Below are positions 43,514 to 51,144 of a DNA stretch of 64,000 nt, piece after piece. The translations under genes were made by a program, and so were the position numbers. How positions within the stretch are numbered: the stretch's first letter is position 1; each line of letters starts with the position of its first letter. Below the pieces are notes generated by a model. It was not told the origin of the DNA, did not search any database, and was given only the letters and a program-made list of their open reading frames with translations. The DNA is taken from NCBI GenBank assembly GCA_035496255.1, contig DATJEU010000033.1, positions 97,621-161,620 on the forward strand. Direction: 5' to 3'. This stretch comes from Gp6-AA40 sp035496255 (GTDB lineage: Bacteria > Acidobacteriota > Vicinamibacteria > Vicinamibacterales > UBA2999).

Positions 43514-44533
43514 TCACTTCAAACCGCTATCTTGCTGTATTAAGACCAGTTTTCCGCGCCGAAGTTCCACTCGGCAACCGGGGAGGTCAACGCCGGGCGT
43601 TCGCGAGGCGAGCACCTCGAGCGCGGCCTCCACGTGGTCGAACCCGACCTCGCGTCCGCCGGCAACCGACCGCAACGCTTTCAGTAAGACGCGGCGGCGG
43701 ATTGGAAACGGTTCAGCCTCAAGCTCGCCGGCCGCAATTTCGAGCATTCCAGCGTCGCGGCGCGTCAGCAGCTCAAACCGCCGACCCGCTTCATCGTCCA
43801 GCCATTGCCCATCGTCGCGAACGAGACCAGCCGTTCGCGCCAATGCCGGACGGACCGGACCTCCGTACGCCGCTTCGAGTGACGGCAGGACCTCATGGCG
43901 CACACGGTTGCGCGGATTTGCCAGGTCCTGATTCGACTCGTCCTCTACCCATCCCTGACCGCGGGCACGGAGATACTCCTGCAGTTCCCGCCGCTCAACG
44001 TCGATCAGGGGTCGAATGACCGTGTCCCGCCGCGGGTAAATTGCGCCGAGGCCGGTCAGTCCGGCGCCGCGCGCCAGCTTCAAGAGAAACGTCTCGGCCT
44101 GATCGTCCTGCGTGTGTCCGACAGCGACCGACGACGCCCCCAACTGCGCGGCGGCGCCGGTCAGAAAGGTGTATCGGGCTCGTCGCGCCGCATCCTCAAT
44201 CGAGCGCCGCTGCTCGACTGCCAGGGCCGGGACGTCCGCGGTCGCGACGACCAGCGGCAAGGCCAAGGAGGCGGCGAACTCGCGGCAAAACGCCTCGTCC
44301 CGCGCCGCCGCGGGCCGAATCTGGTGATTGAGGTGCGCCAGGCCCACCACGCCGAAGTCGCCATGCCGCGAGAGATCCAGCAGCAGCAGCGTCAACGCGA
44401 CCGAGTCGGATCCGCCGGACAGGCCGATCAGCACCGTGCTGCCGGAAGGCAGCAGGTCGTAGCGGCGAATGCTGCGACGGACGGCTTGTAAGAGCTTGTG
44501 CAACTCCCAACCTTGGAGTGGACCAACTCCCAA
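43514..44533 (-). CDS. tilS: tRNA(Ile)-lysidine synthase
   Basis: 339 residues from a TTG at 44533; another TTG at 44503 would remove MGVGPLQGWE. The PP-loop is LIGLSGGSDSVAL near residue 37, followed by AHLNHQIRPAAARDE and GHTQDDQAETFLLKL, NPRNRVRHEVLP and a C-terminal TilS domain. TilS changes C34 of tRNA-Ile(CAU) into lysidine, so it reads AUA. The first residues are encoded by a family G word repeat, which probably replaced the original start. A tRNA with CAT anticodon lies just upstream on the same strand. Confidence 0.88.
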   Translation of the reverse strand: MGVGPLQGWELHKLLQAVRRSIRRYDLLPSGSTVLIGLSGGSDSVALTLLLLDLSRHGDFGVVGLAHLNHQIRPAAARDEAFCREFAASLALPLVVATADVPALAVEQRRSIEDAARRARYTFLTGAAAQLGASSVAVGHTQDDQAETFLLKLARGAGLTGLGAIYPRRDTVIRPLIDVERRELQEYLRARGQGWVEDESNQDLANPRNRVRHEVLPSLEAAYGGPVRPALARTAGLVRDDGQWLDDEAGRRFELLTRRDAGMLEIAAGELEAEPFPIRRRVLLKALRSVAGGREVGFDHVEAALEVLASRTPGVDLPGCRVELRRGKLVLIQQDSGLK

Positions 44534-44591
44534 CTCCCAATGATGCCTGGTTGTGGGAGTTGGTCTGGGTGTCGTTGGGAGTTGGGAGTTC
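44500..44591. repeat. Word-repeat hairpin, family G (CAACTCCCAACTCCCAA), over the tilS start
   Basis: CAACTCCCAA words at 44501-44540 face GTGGGAGTTGG and TTGGGAGTTGGGAGTT at 44553-44590. It lies between the tRNA gene and tilS and provides tilS's first codons. A second copy is inside queA. Confidence 0.8.
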
Positions 44592-44595
44592 GTAA

Positions 44596-44669
44596 TGCCG
44601 GAGGGCGGACTCGAACCGCCGACCCCGCGCTTATGAGACGCGTGCTCTAACCGGCTGAGCTACTCCGGC
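44596..44669 (-). tRNA. tRNA with CAT anticodon (Met elongator, or Ile2)
   Basis: Read on the minus strand it begins GCCGGAGTAGCTCAGCCGGT and ends CTCCGGC plus an A discriminator; CCA is not encoded. The acceptor stem is 7 perfect pairs, the anticodon stem is CGCGT/GCGCG around CTCATAA (CAT at 44635-44633), and the T arm is GGCGG TTCGAGT CCGCC. The anticodon fits elongator tRNA-Met, but also the tRNA-Ile that TilS modifies; bases visible here do not settle which. Confidence 0.9.
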
Positions 44670-44680
44670 GCAAACACTCA

Positions 44681-44714
44681 TCATAAAGTTCGACGTGCGA
44701 AGTTCAAAGGGCGA
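44681..44714. repeat. Short word repeat, family N (AAGTTCGACGTGCG)
   Basis: AAAGTTCGACGTGCGAAGTT followed by CAAAGGGCGAAGT: two AAGTTC-plus-CGAAG words in tandem, between the tRNA gene and the stop of the next gene. Confidence 0.5.
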
Positions 44715-44720
44715 AGTGGG

Positions 44721-45656
44721 TCAGGTGAGTGCCGCAGCAATCAACGGGATCAGGATTTCATGGTGGCCGACCAGCGAGATCCCGGTGCCCGTGCCGGCGG
44801 TCGGCCGCGAGACCACATTCGTCTGCGGTCGATACATCCGCAGGAAGTCGATATTCACCGTCGTCAGGCCGTCAAGACTGATGCCCTGATTGCGGACCAG
44901 CGCCACCGCCTTGAGAAACACCTCGGGCAGCACGACCGCCGAGCCGCAATTCAAGTACACCCCGCCGGCGAGGCGAGCGACGTTCGACGTGAAATACCGG
45001 AAGTCGCGCAGGCTGGTCTCGCCGATTGCCGCGCCGGACGCATGGCTGTGCATGTGGATGATGTCGGTACCGACAGCGACGTGCACCGTCAGCGGGATGC
45101 CGAGTCGATGACAGCTCGCGGCCAGACTGTTCTTCGCGTGAGGTGGCTGCGACGAACCGAGATGTTCGGCGACCGCCTGTCCCAGACCTTTGCCTGCGGT
45201 CGCCGCGTGAGCGATCACCTCATTCAACACGCGACCGGTTTCTTCCGCCATTCCGAATCGTCCGGGACCGAGCGCTTCGTCGACGTCTTCGGACGTGCCT
45301 CCCGACATCGCAATTTCGAAATCGTGAATGACCCCGGCACCGTTCATCGCGAGCGCGGACACATAACCGCGTTCCATGAGATCGACGAGCACTGGCGACA
45401 CGCCCGTCTTGATGACGTGCGCGCCGATGCCCCAGACGATTCCGGCACCGCTGGCTTTCGCCTGTGTCAAGGCCGAGACCACCCGCCGGAGATCGTGCCC
45501 GCCGAGGATGTCGGGCAGCGCATTGAACCAGTCCGCAAAGCTGGCGCCGGCGGGAACGGGACGCGCAAAGTCTTCCGCGCGTGCCTTGCTCCGGCGCGAG
45601 GCGAGCGGATACGTTCGCACGCCGGAGAGATCGAACTCGATGTATGGGGACGCCAT
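44721..45656 (-). CDS. Conserved protein resembling the deoxyhypusine synthase superfamily
   Basis: 311 residues with well-conserved looking blocks: IVWGIGAHVIKTGVSPVLVD, VSALAMNGAGVIHDFEIAMS, TSEDVDEALGPGRFGMAEET, VAVGTDIIHMHSH, GGVYLNCGSAVVLPEVFLKA and TGTGISLVGHHEILIPL. The GAGVIHDFE block is like the nucleotide-site GAN-x-HD of archaeal deoxyhypusine synthases, but the catalytic-lysine region of those enzymes was not found. Bacteria lack eIF5A, so a different substrate is expected. It follows queA on the same strand by 52 bases. Fold similarity is my reading; function is unknown. Confidence 0.5.
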   Translation of the reverse strand: MASPYIEFDLSGVRTYPLASRRSKARAEDFARPVPAGASFADWFNALPDILGGHDLRRVVSALTQAKASGAGIVWGIGAHVIKTGVSPVLVDLMERGYVSALAMNGAGVIHDFEIAMSGGTSEDVDEALGPGRFGMAEETGRVLNEVIAHAATAGKGLGQAVAEHLGSSQPPHAKNSLAASCHRLGIPLTVHVAVGTDIIHMHSHASGAAIGETSLRDFRYFTSNVARLAGGVYLNCGSAVVLPEVFLKAVALVRNQGISLDGLTTVNIDFLRMYRPQTNVVSRPTAGTGTGISLVGHHEILIPLIAAALT

Positions 45657-45708
45657 GGCTGCCGTCGCGGCGAATCTTACGTCATTCCTCTTGGCTCATT
45701 CGCCACGC

Positions 45709-46854
45709 CTACAGGATCAGCATCGCGTCGCCATAGCTGTAAAAGCGGTATCGCCCGCTGACTGCGGCGCGATACGCCGCCATCACCTGCTCGTGGCCGG
45801 CGAACGCCGACACCAGCATCAGCAGCGAGGACTTCGGCAGGTGGAAGTTGGTGATCAGACCGCCGACGCTGCGGAAGCGATGGCCGGGGCGGATGAACAG
45901 TGACGTCTCGCCCTGCTGCGACAGCACGCGCCCATCGCTCGTCACGGTCAGCGATTCAAGCGCACGCGCGGTCGTCGTGCCGACGGCGATGATGCGGCGG
46001 CCGTCCTTGCGAGCACGCGAGATCTGTTCTGCGACAGCCTCGGAGACGCTGAACGTCTCTGCGTCGACCGCGTGATCCTCGACGCGATCGACGCGGACCG
46101 GCTTGAACGTGCCGTAGCCGACGTGCAGCGTCACGCGCGCCTGTTCGACACCGGCGTCAGCGAGTTCCTGCAGAAGCGCCTCCGTGAAGTGCAGGCCGGC
46201 AGTCGGTGCGGCAATCGATCCGCGCTCGTTGGCATAGACGGTTTGATAGCGCTCGCGATCGGCTGGACGATCGTCGCGCCTGATATACGGGGGCAATGGA
46301 ATGTGGCCGATGCGATTGATGGCATCGGCAAGGTCGCCGTTCTGCGTCCACAGCCGAATTGTCCGCCGGCCGAAGAAGCGTCGTTCGAGCACCTCGCCGT
46401 CAATCCGTGCGTCGCCGCCCTCGAACACGACGGCCGCTCCCGGCTTCAACTTCTGGCCGGGGTGCATCAACGCCTCCCAGATTTCAGAACTCCCAGCTCC
46501 CGACGTCGGCGCTTCCCCAACTCCCACGGCCGGGCTGTAGCCGGGCCCGACGCTCTGATGGGGAGTTGGCTCACCCTTCTCGTGGGGAGTTGGGAGTTGT
46601 CGTATGAGCAGACACTCCACGGCGCCGCCCGAGGGCATGCGATGGCCGAGCAGACGGGCAGGAAACACTCTCGTGTCGTTGAGCACCAGAAGGTCACCCT
46701 GTGTGAGGAACTGGGGCAACTCGTGGAACGACGCATGGTCGAGGCGGCCGGAGTTCCGGTGCAGCACGAGGAGGCGAGAGCCGCCGCGCTGTGCCGGCGG
46801 TTCCTGCGCAATCAGTTCTTCAGGTAGATCGAAGTCGAACGCCGAAACGTCCAT
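45709..46854 (-). CDS. queA: S-adenosylmethionine:tRNA ribosyltransferase-isomerase, with an internal repeat-encoded insert
   Basis: 381 residues, about 30 more than usual. The N-terminus (FDFDLPEELIAQEP, GDLLVLNDTRVFPARLLG) and the C-terminal part (YQTVYANERGSIAAPTAGLH, HVGYGTFKPV, VGTTTARALES, LITNFHLPKSSLLMLVSAF) are standard QueA. QueA moves the ribosyl group of SAM onto preQ1 in tRNA to make epoxyqueuosine. Between LLIRQ and IWEALMHPGQKL (residues about 86-123) there is a Pro/Gly/Ser/Thr insert that starts LPTPHEKGEPTPHQSV and is encoded by a family G word repeat. It keeps the frame and the core motifs, so the enzyme is probably active. Confidence 0.9.
   Translation of the reverse strand: MDVSAFDFDLPEELIAQEPPAQRGGSRLLVLHRNSGRLDHASFHELPQFLTQGDLLVLNDTRVFPARLLGHRMPSGGAVECLLIRQLPTPHEKGEPTPHQSVGPGYSPAVGVGEAPTSGAGSSEIWEALMHPGQKLKPGAAVVFEGGDARIDGEVLERRFFGRRTIRLWTQNGDLADAINRIGHIPLPPYIRRDDRPADRERYQTVYANERGSIAAPTAGLHFTEALLQELADAGVEQARVTLHVGYGTFKPVRVDRVEDHAVDAETFSVSEAVAEQISRARKDGRRIIAVGTTTARALESLTVTSDGRVLSQQGETSLFIRPGHRFRSVGGLITNFHLPKSSLLMLVSAFAGHEQVMAAYRAAVSGRYRFYSYGDAMLIL
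46485..46601. repeat. Word-repeat hairpin, family G, inside queA
   Basis: AACTCCCAGCTCCCGACGTC (46488 on) and CCAACTCCCACGG (46517 on) face GGGGAGTTGG (46560 on) and GTGGGGAGTTGGGAGTTG (46582 on). An inner palindrome CGGCCGGGCTGTAGCCGGGC stands in the loop. The length is a multiple of three within the gene. Confidence 0.8.
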
Positions 46855-46883
46855 GGGCTTTCATTTTGCAGCGCTCGAGCTGC

Positions 46884-47789
46884 GTGTTCGATGTCGTCAT
46901 CGCCGGAGGCGGACCCGCGGGCCTGAGTGCCGCGCTGATTCTTGGCCGTTGCCGCCGGCGCGTGCTGCTGTGCGATACCGGCAAACCACGTAACGTCCGA
47001 TCGCAGGCGTTACACGGATATCTCACTCGGGACGGTACTCCGCCGCTGGAATTGCTGCGCATCGGCCGCGACGAACTGCGTCCCTACGGCATCGATACGC
47101 GAGCGGTGGAGGTGGTCGAGGTCGAGCGGCTCGACGACAGCTTCGACGTCGCGCTCAGCACAGGGGAGCACGTCAACGCGTGGTCGGTGCTTCTGGCGAC
47201 CGGCGTGTGCGACGTTCCACCGGACATTCCCGGCCTCGCCGAATGCTACGGAATCACGGTGCATCATTGCCCCTACTGCGACGGCTGGGAATATCGGGAC
47301 CAGACCATCGCCGTGATCGGAGAACACACCTCCCCGGCCGGACTGGCACTGTCGCTGAAAACCTGGACCGATCGCGTCGTCGCCTGCACGCTTGGCAAAG
47401 CAAGGGTCAACTCCAGGCAGCGCGAGCAACTGGCCGCGCACGCCATCCCGGTCTACACGGCACGCGTCGAGCGGATCGAACACGATCGCGGCGCGGTCCG
47501 AGCCATTGTGTTTCGCAACGGCGCCCGTGTCGATTGCGATGCGATCTTCTTCGCGGCGCCGCAGACGCAGCAATGCGAGCTCGCCCGCCGCCTCGGGTGT
47601 GAATTCACGTCCAAGGGCACGGTCAGGACCGACCACCTCGGTATAACCTGCGTCGACCGCGTTTACGTCGTCGGCGATGCTTCGCGCGACGTGCAGTTCG
47701 CCGTCGTCGCCGCGGCGGAAGGCGCCAAAGCCGGTGTCGCCATCAATCGGGCCCTGCAGGCGCGATCGGGATTGAAGGCGGAGGCGTAA
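46884..47789 (+). CDS. Thioredoxin-reductase-like FAD/NAD(P) oxidoreductase
   Basis: 301 residues from a GTG at 46884, where the family start (VFDVVIAGGGPAGLSAAL) lies; an upstream frame is antisense to queA. The FAD-binding GGGPAGLSAA is at residues 8-17, a redox pair is HHCPYCDGWEYR near residue 127, the second nucleotide site is AVIGEHTSPAGLAL, and the FAD-contact YVVGDASRDVQFAVVAAAEG is near the end. It lacks the usual GxGxxG in the NADP region (GEHTSP), so the electron donor may be unusual, as in some ferredoxin- or NADPH-independent members. The stop overlaps the next start (TAATG). Confidence 0.83.
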   Translation: MFDVVIAGGGPAGLSAALILGRCRRRVLLCDTGKPRNVRSQALHGYLTRDGTPPLELLRIGRDELRPYGIDTRAVEVVEVERLDDSFDVALSTGEHVNAWSVLLATGVCDVPPDIPGLAECYGITVHHCPYCDGWEYRDQTIAVIGEHTSPAGLALSLKTWTDRVVACTLGKARVNSRQREQLAAHAIPVYTARVERIEHDRGAVRAIVFRNGARVDCDAIFFAAPQTQQCELARRLGCEFTSKGTVRTDHLGITCVDRVYVVGDASRDVQFAVVAAAEGAKAGVAINRALQARSGLKAEA

Positions 47790-48934
47790 TGGCGGAGACG
47801 GCCCGCAAGATCGTGGAGCACCTCCGTGGCGACAACGCCGCGGAATCACCTGACGTCAACGTCAACGTCCGTGGCATCGCGCTCAGCGTCATTGCCGCGG
47901 CGGCAACGATCTTCGTGCTGCGGTGGGCGGCTGAGATCTTCATTCCGATCGTTCTGAGCGTGCTGTTCAGCTATGCGCTGGAACCGATCGTCGCCGGCCT
48001 GATTCGCGTGCGATTCCCGCGCGTGCTCGCCTCGGCCGTCGTCGTCGTCGGCCTCACAGGCGCACTCGGTTACGGCGTCTACGCGCTTTCCGATGATGCA
48101 ACCGCGATCGTGGCGTCGCTGCCGAATGCCGCCACCAAGCTCCGGCAGGCGTTGCGGCACGGGCAATCGCAGACGATCTCGAACGTCCAGCGCGCTGCGC
48201 AGGAGCTGCAGCGAACGGCCGATGAGACCTCAGGCGCCAACCCCGCACCGAAAGGCGTGCAGCGAGTACAGATCGAACAGCCGGCCATCGACGTGAAGCA
48301 GTACCTGTCATGGGGCTCGGCGAGCCTCGTCGCCTTCGCCGGTCAGGCCGTGCTCGTCGCGTTCTTCGTGTTCTTCCTGCTCGCGTCCGGCGATCTGTTC
48401 AAGCGCAAGCTGGTGAAGATCGCCGGACCGTCGCTGGAGAAGAAGAAGATCACGGTGCAGATCCTCAACGACATCGACAGCCAGATTGAACGGTTCCTGT
48501 TCGTCCGGGTAGTGACGAGCGCCGCCGTCGGCGTGGCCACGTGGATCGCCTTCCGGTGGGTCGGCCTCGATCAGGCCGGCGTGTGGGGCATCGCGGCCGG
48601 CGTGTTCAACAGCATTCCCTACTTCGGCCCCGTCATCGTCGCCGCCGGAACCGCCGTCGTCGCGTTCCTGCAGTTCGGCACGCTCGGCATGGCGGCGTAC
48701 GTGTCCGGGATTTCCATCGTCATCACGAGCCTCGAGGGCTGGCTGTTGACGCCCTGGCTGACCAGCCGCGCCGCGCGCACCAACGAAGTCGCGATTTTCG
48801 TCGGGCTGATCTTCTGGAGCTTCGTGTGGGGCATCTGGGGAACGCTGCTGGCGGTGCCGATGCTCGTCGCCGTCAAGGCGTGCTGCGACCGGATCGAGGA
48901 CCTGAAGCCGATCGGCGAGCTGCTGGGGGAGTGA
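47789..48934 (+). CDS. AI-2E family transporter
   Basis: 381 residues with seven or eight membrane helices and a soluble insertion at about residues 110-180. Family marks: FSYALEPIVAGLIRVRFPR, GVWGIAAGVFNSIPYFGPVI, WLLTPWLTSRAARTNEVAIF and LWGTLLAVP-like WGIWGTLLAVPMLVAVK. Members export small molecules or act as Na+/H+ exchangers; the name does not prove autoinducer transport. The last 62 bases overlap the convergent LigD-type gene. Confidence 0.88.
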   Translation: MAETARKIVEHLRGDNAAESPDVNVNVRGIALSVIAAAATIFVLRWAAEIFIPIVLSVLFSYALEPIVAGLIRVRFPRVLASAVVVVGLTGALGYGVYALSDDATAIVASLPNAATKLRQALRHGQSQTISNVQRAAQELQRTADETSGANPAPKGVQRVQIEQPAIDVKQYLSWGSASLVAFAGQAVLVAFFVFFLLASGDLFKRKLVKIAGPSLEKKKITVQILNDIDSQIERFLFVRVVTSAAVGVATWIAFRWVGLDQAGVWGIAAGVFNSIPYFGPVIVAAGTAVVAFLQFGTLGMAAYVSGISIVITSLEGWLLTPWLTSRAARTNEVAIFVGLIFWSFVWGIWGTLLAVPMLVAVKACCDRIEDLKPIGELLGE

Positions 48935-49862
48935 GAAACACCTCCAGGTTCGTCCGTCCGCGTGATGACAAGAGCGGCTTCCACAAGTCACCGACCTTGG
49001 CAATTCTCGCGCGGACGTTGTCCAGCCGGAAGTCTTCGACCTTCACGCCGCGCTCGATCTCGTCCCACGTGACCGGTGTGGACACGGTGGCCATCGGCGT
49101 CGGGCGAACCGAGTAGATGCTCGCGAGCGTGCTGCCCCACCGGTTCTGGTTGTAGTCAACGAGCACGCGGCCGGGTGGCCGCTTTTCGCGACGGTACTCC
49201 GACGTCATCAACGCCGGGCTGCGCGACGCGAGTTCCACCGCCAATGCCTTGGCGAACGTCCAGACCTGCTTCTGCATCGGCCCGCGCACGATCGGGACGT
49301 ACACGTGAATGCCCTTCGAGCCGCTGGTCTTGGCCAGGGGCTTCATGCCGAGCGATACGAGCGCGTCGCGCACGAGCAGGGCGCACTCGCGGACCTGCGC
49401 GAAGCTCGCTCCATCGCCGGGATCGAGATCGAAGTGAACGTAATCGGGACGGTTGATGTCGTCACACGTCGCGTACCACTGATTCAGGTCGATGCAGCCA
49501 AGGTTGATCACCCAGACCAGCGACGGGACATCCTCGATCACGGGAAAGTCGATGATGTTGCCGTTGCCGTGATCGATCGTGCAGGTGCGGATCCATTCCG
49601 GCCGCGGCGAAGGGGCGCGCTTCATGAAAAAGAACTCGCCCGCGGCACCATGCGGGTAACGCTTCATCACCATGGCGCGGCCGGCGATATGCGGCAGCAG
49701 CACCGGCGCGACGTCCGCGTAGTACTGGATCAACATGCCCTTCGTGATGCGGCGGTCAGCCCAGAACAGCTTCTGAAGATTGGTCACGCGCACGTCGCGG
49801 CCGTCGACGAGGAGCGTGACGTCGCCGCGGCCAGGAATGGTCGGCGTCCGTGATTTCGCCAT
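48873..49862 (-). CDS. LigD-type polymerase domain protein (stand-alone)
   Basis: 329 residues from ATG 49862. It is the archaeo-eukaryotic-primase-like polymerase module of ligase D: LFWADRRITKGMLIQYYADV, MKRYPHGAAGEFFFMKRA, HFDLDPGDGASFAQV (catalytic Asp pair) and KTSGSKGIHVYVPI, WGSTLASIYSVRPTPMATVS. These enzymes fill gaps, often with ribonucleotides, in non-homologous end joining. The ligase and 3'-phosphoesterase modules are not fused and not in the window. It begins at the stop of the upstream gene (TAATG). Confidence 0.87.
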   Translation of the reverse strand: MAKSRTPTIPGRGDVTLLVDGRDVRVTNLQKLFWADRRITKGMLIQYYADVAPVLLPHIAGRAMVMKRYPHGAAGEFFFMKRAPSPRPEWIRTCTIDHGNGNIIDFPVIEDVPSLVWVINLGCIDLNQWYATCDDINRPDYVHFDLDPGDGASFAQVRECALLVRDALVSLGMKPLAKTSGSKGIHVYVPIVRGPMQKQVWTFAKALAVELASRSPALMTSEYRREKRPPGRVLVDYNQNRWGSTLASIYSVRPTPMATVSTPVTWDEIERGVKVEDFRLDNVRARIAKVGDLWKPLLSSRGRTNLEVFLTPPAARRSASGPRSGRSTP

Positions 49863-50542
49863 TACGGCTTCCGGCCGGCGGCGCTTCGCGGATCCCGGCG
49901 TGCCAGCGGCTCGAGCCTGGGCGGTCGGCTCCCGCGACGAATCGCGCCGGCAATCGGCGCATACTCGAGTTCCAGGCCGGCCGTCACACACCGCAGCAAC
50001 AGCCCGCCACGACTCATGTCACCGCGGCCGACGAACGAAGGCGGAAACAGCAATCGCTCGCCGAAAATCGGCTGCAGCACCTCGACGTATTTGCCCGACG
50101 CGATGCTGCCGAGCAGGACGACGTCACAGTCGGGACCGACGGCTTCCATCAACGCCCGCGCTCCGCGTTCGAGCGGTCCGCGATATGACGCGTTCTGCAG
50201 ATCGATGTCGCCACTGGCAAACGCACGGAAGGTTTCGATGGTCATCGGCGTGTCCGCCGATCGCAATCCGGCGTTGGGCGTGATCACGAGCACACCGCCC
50301 GCGACCACCGGATCCAGCGGATCGGACGGCTGGGCAAACCGCCGCGCGTAGGCGAGCTTGCCGCGGAAGTAGAGGCCGCTGACGAAGCTGAACACGTCGC
50401 CGAGCGGTGCGCCCTCCCTGCTGTGCAATCGCCGCGCGAGATCGAAGCGCGCCGCCGGCGACAGCATCATCTTCGCGCGGACGCCACCGCAGTTGGCCGG
50501 TGACAGCAGGAAGACCCGTGAAGGGCGTTGGCGGCGCGGCAC
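49862..50542 (-). CDS. Conserved protein of unknown function beside LigD-type polymerase
   Basis: 226 residues without a membrane segment. Notable stretches are VFLLSPANCGGVRAKMMLSP near the N-terminus, FVSGLYFRGKLAYARRFA and CDVVLLGSIASGKYVEVLQP. The C-terminus is Arg/Pro-rich. I do not recognise the family with certainty. One-base overlap with the polymerase gene suggests a shared job. Confidence 0.65.
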   Translation of the reverse strand: MPRRQRPSRVFLLSPANCGGVRAKMMLSPAARFDLARRLHSREGAPLGDVFSFVSGLYFRGKLAYARRFAQPSDPLDPVVAGGVLVITPNAGLRSADTPMTIETFRAFASGDIDLQNASYRGPLERGARALMEAVGPDCDVVLLGSIASGKYVEVLQPIFGERLLFPPSFVGRGDMSRGGLLLRCVTAGLELEYAPIAGAIRRGSRPPRLEPLARRDPRSAAGRKP

Positions 50543-50543
50543 G

Positions 50544-51020
50544 TCAGTGAAAGAGGCGCGCGATCTCGCTGATCATCCAGCCAGCCACGAGGAACGGCAA
50601 CACCGCCAGCGCCGCCACGAGCAGCGTCATCAGCGTCACGAACATCCAGTCACCCGCCGACGCGGTTCGCTCTTCGAAGGCGTGCCGCTCCAGCAACGCC
50701 ATGTTCATGTCATTGGCTTTCCAGGCAAAATCGAAGAGATCGCCAATCACCGGAACGATGCCGATGAACGTATCGATCGCGACGTTGAACAGCATCCGCA
50801 ACTGGACGACGCGCGGAATCTGCAGGTCGTAGCTTTGCCAGAGGATGGCGAGCGTGAACAGCGGACTGAGGAGATCGCCGATGCCGGGAACCAGGCCAAC
50901 GATCGGATCGAGTCCGAACCGGAAGCTGGTGCCAGGAAGTTGATACGCGGAATCGAGCAGCCGTGAAAAGTACCGCAGCGCGCTGATCCGTTGCTCCTGC
51001 GCCGCCGTGAGTTGGCGCAT
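50544..51020 (-). CDS. DUF4112 membrane protein
   Basis: 158 residues from ATG 51020. The DUF4112 pattern is LLDSAYQLPGTSFRFGLDPI, VGLVPGIGDLLSPLFTLAI, and NVAIDTFIGIVPVIGDLFDF, two related glycine-rich half-repeats, followed by a C-terminal membrane hairpin (FVTLMTLLVAALAVLPFLVA). The upstream in-frame part to 51101 reads through a family J word repeat and is not counted. Function is unknown. Confidence 0.8.
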   Translation of the reverse strand: MRQLTAAQEQRISALRYFSRLLDSAYQLPGTSFRFGLDPIVGLVPGIGDLLSPLFTLAILWQSYDLQIPRVVQLRMLFNVAIDTFIGIVPVIGDLFDFAWKANDMNMALLERHAFEERTASAGDWMFVTLMTLLVAALAVLPFLVAGWMISEIARLFH

Positions 51021-51039
51021 GCGGGTGACGGGGCCTGGC

Positions 51040-51144
51040 GCGGCGGAGTGCTGGCGAAGGCGGCCCTGGGCGCCGGAGCCTTGGCGAAGGCGGCTGCTCA
51101 CTCACTTAGCCTCGCCAATCGGGAATCACAAATCAAGAATCAGG
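51040..51144. repeat. Two short word repeats, families J and M, upstream of the DUF4112 gene
   Basis: GGCGGAGTGCTGGCGAAGGC and GCCGGAGCCTTGGCGAAGGC (51043-51096) are direct repeats. They are followed by CAATCGGGAATCACAAATCA and AGAATCAG words (51115-51143). They fill the gap between the fabH stop and the DUF4112 start. Confidence 0.6.

Noticed and set aside
50544..51101. Longer DUF4112 product with an RLRQGSGAQGRLRQ start
   Set aside because: The extra residues come from direct word repeats, and the ATG at 51020 gives the normal start of the domain.
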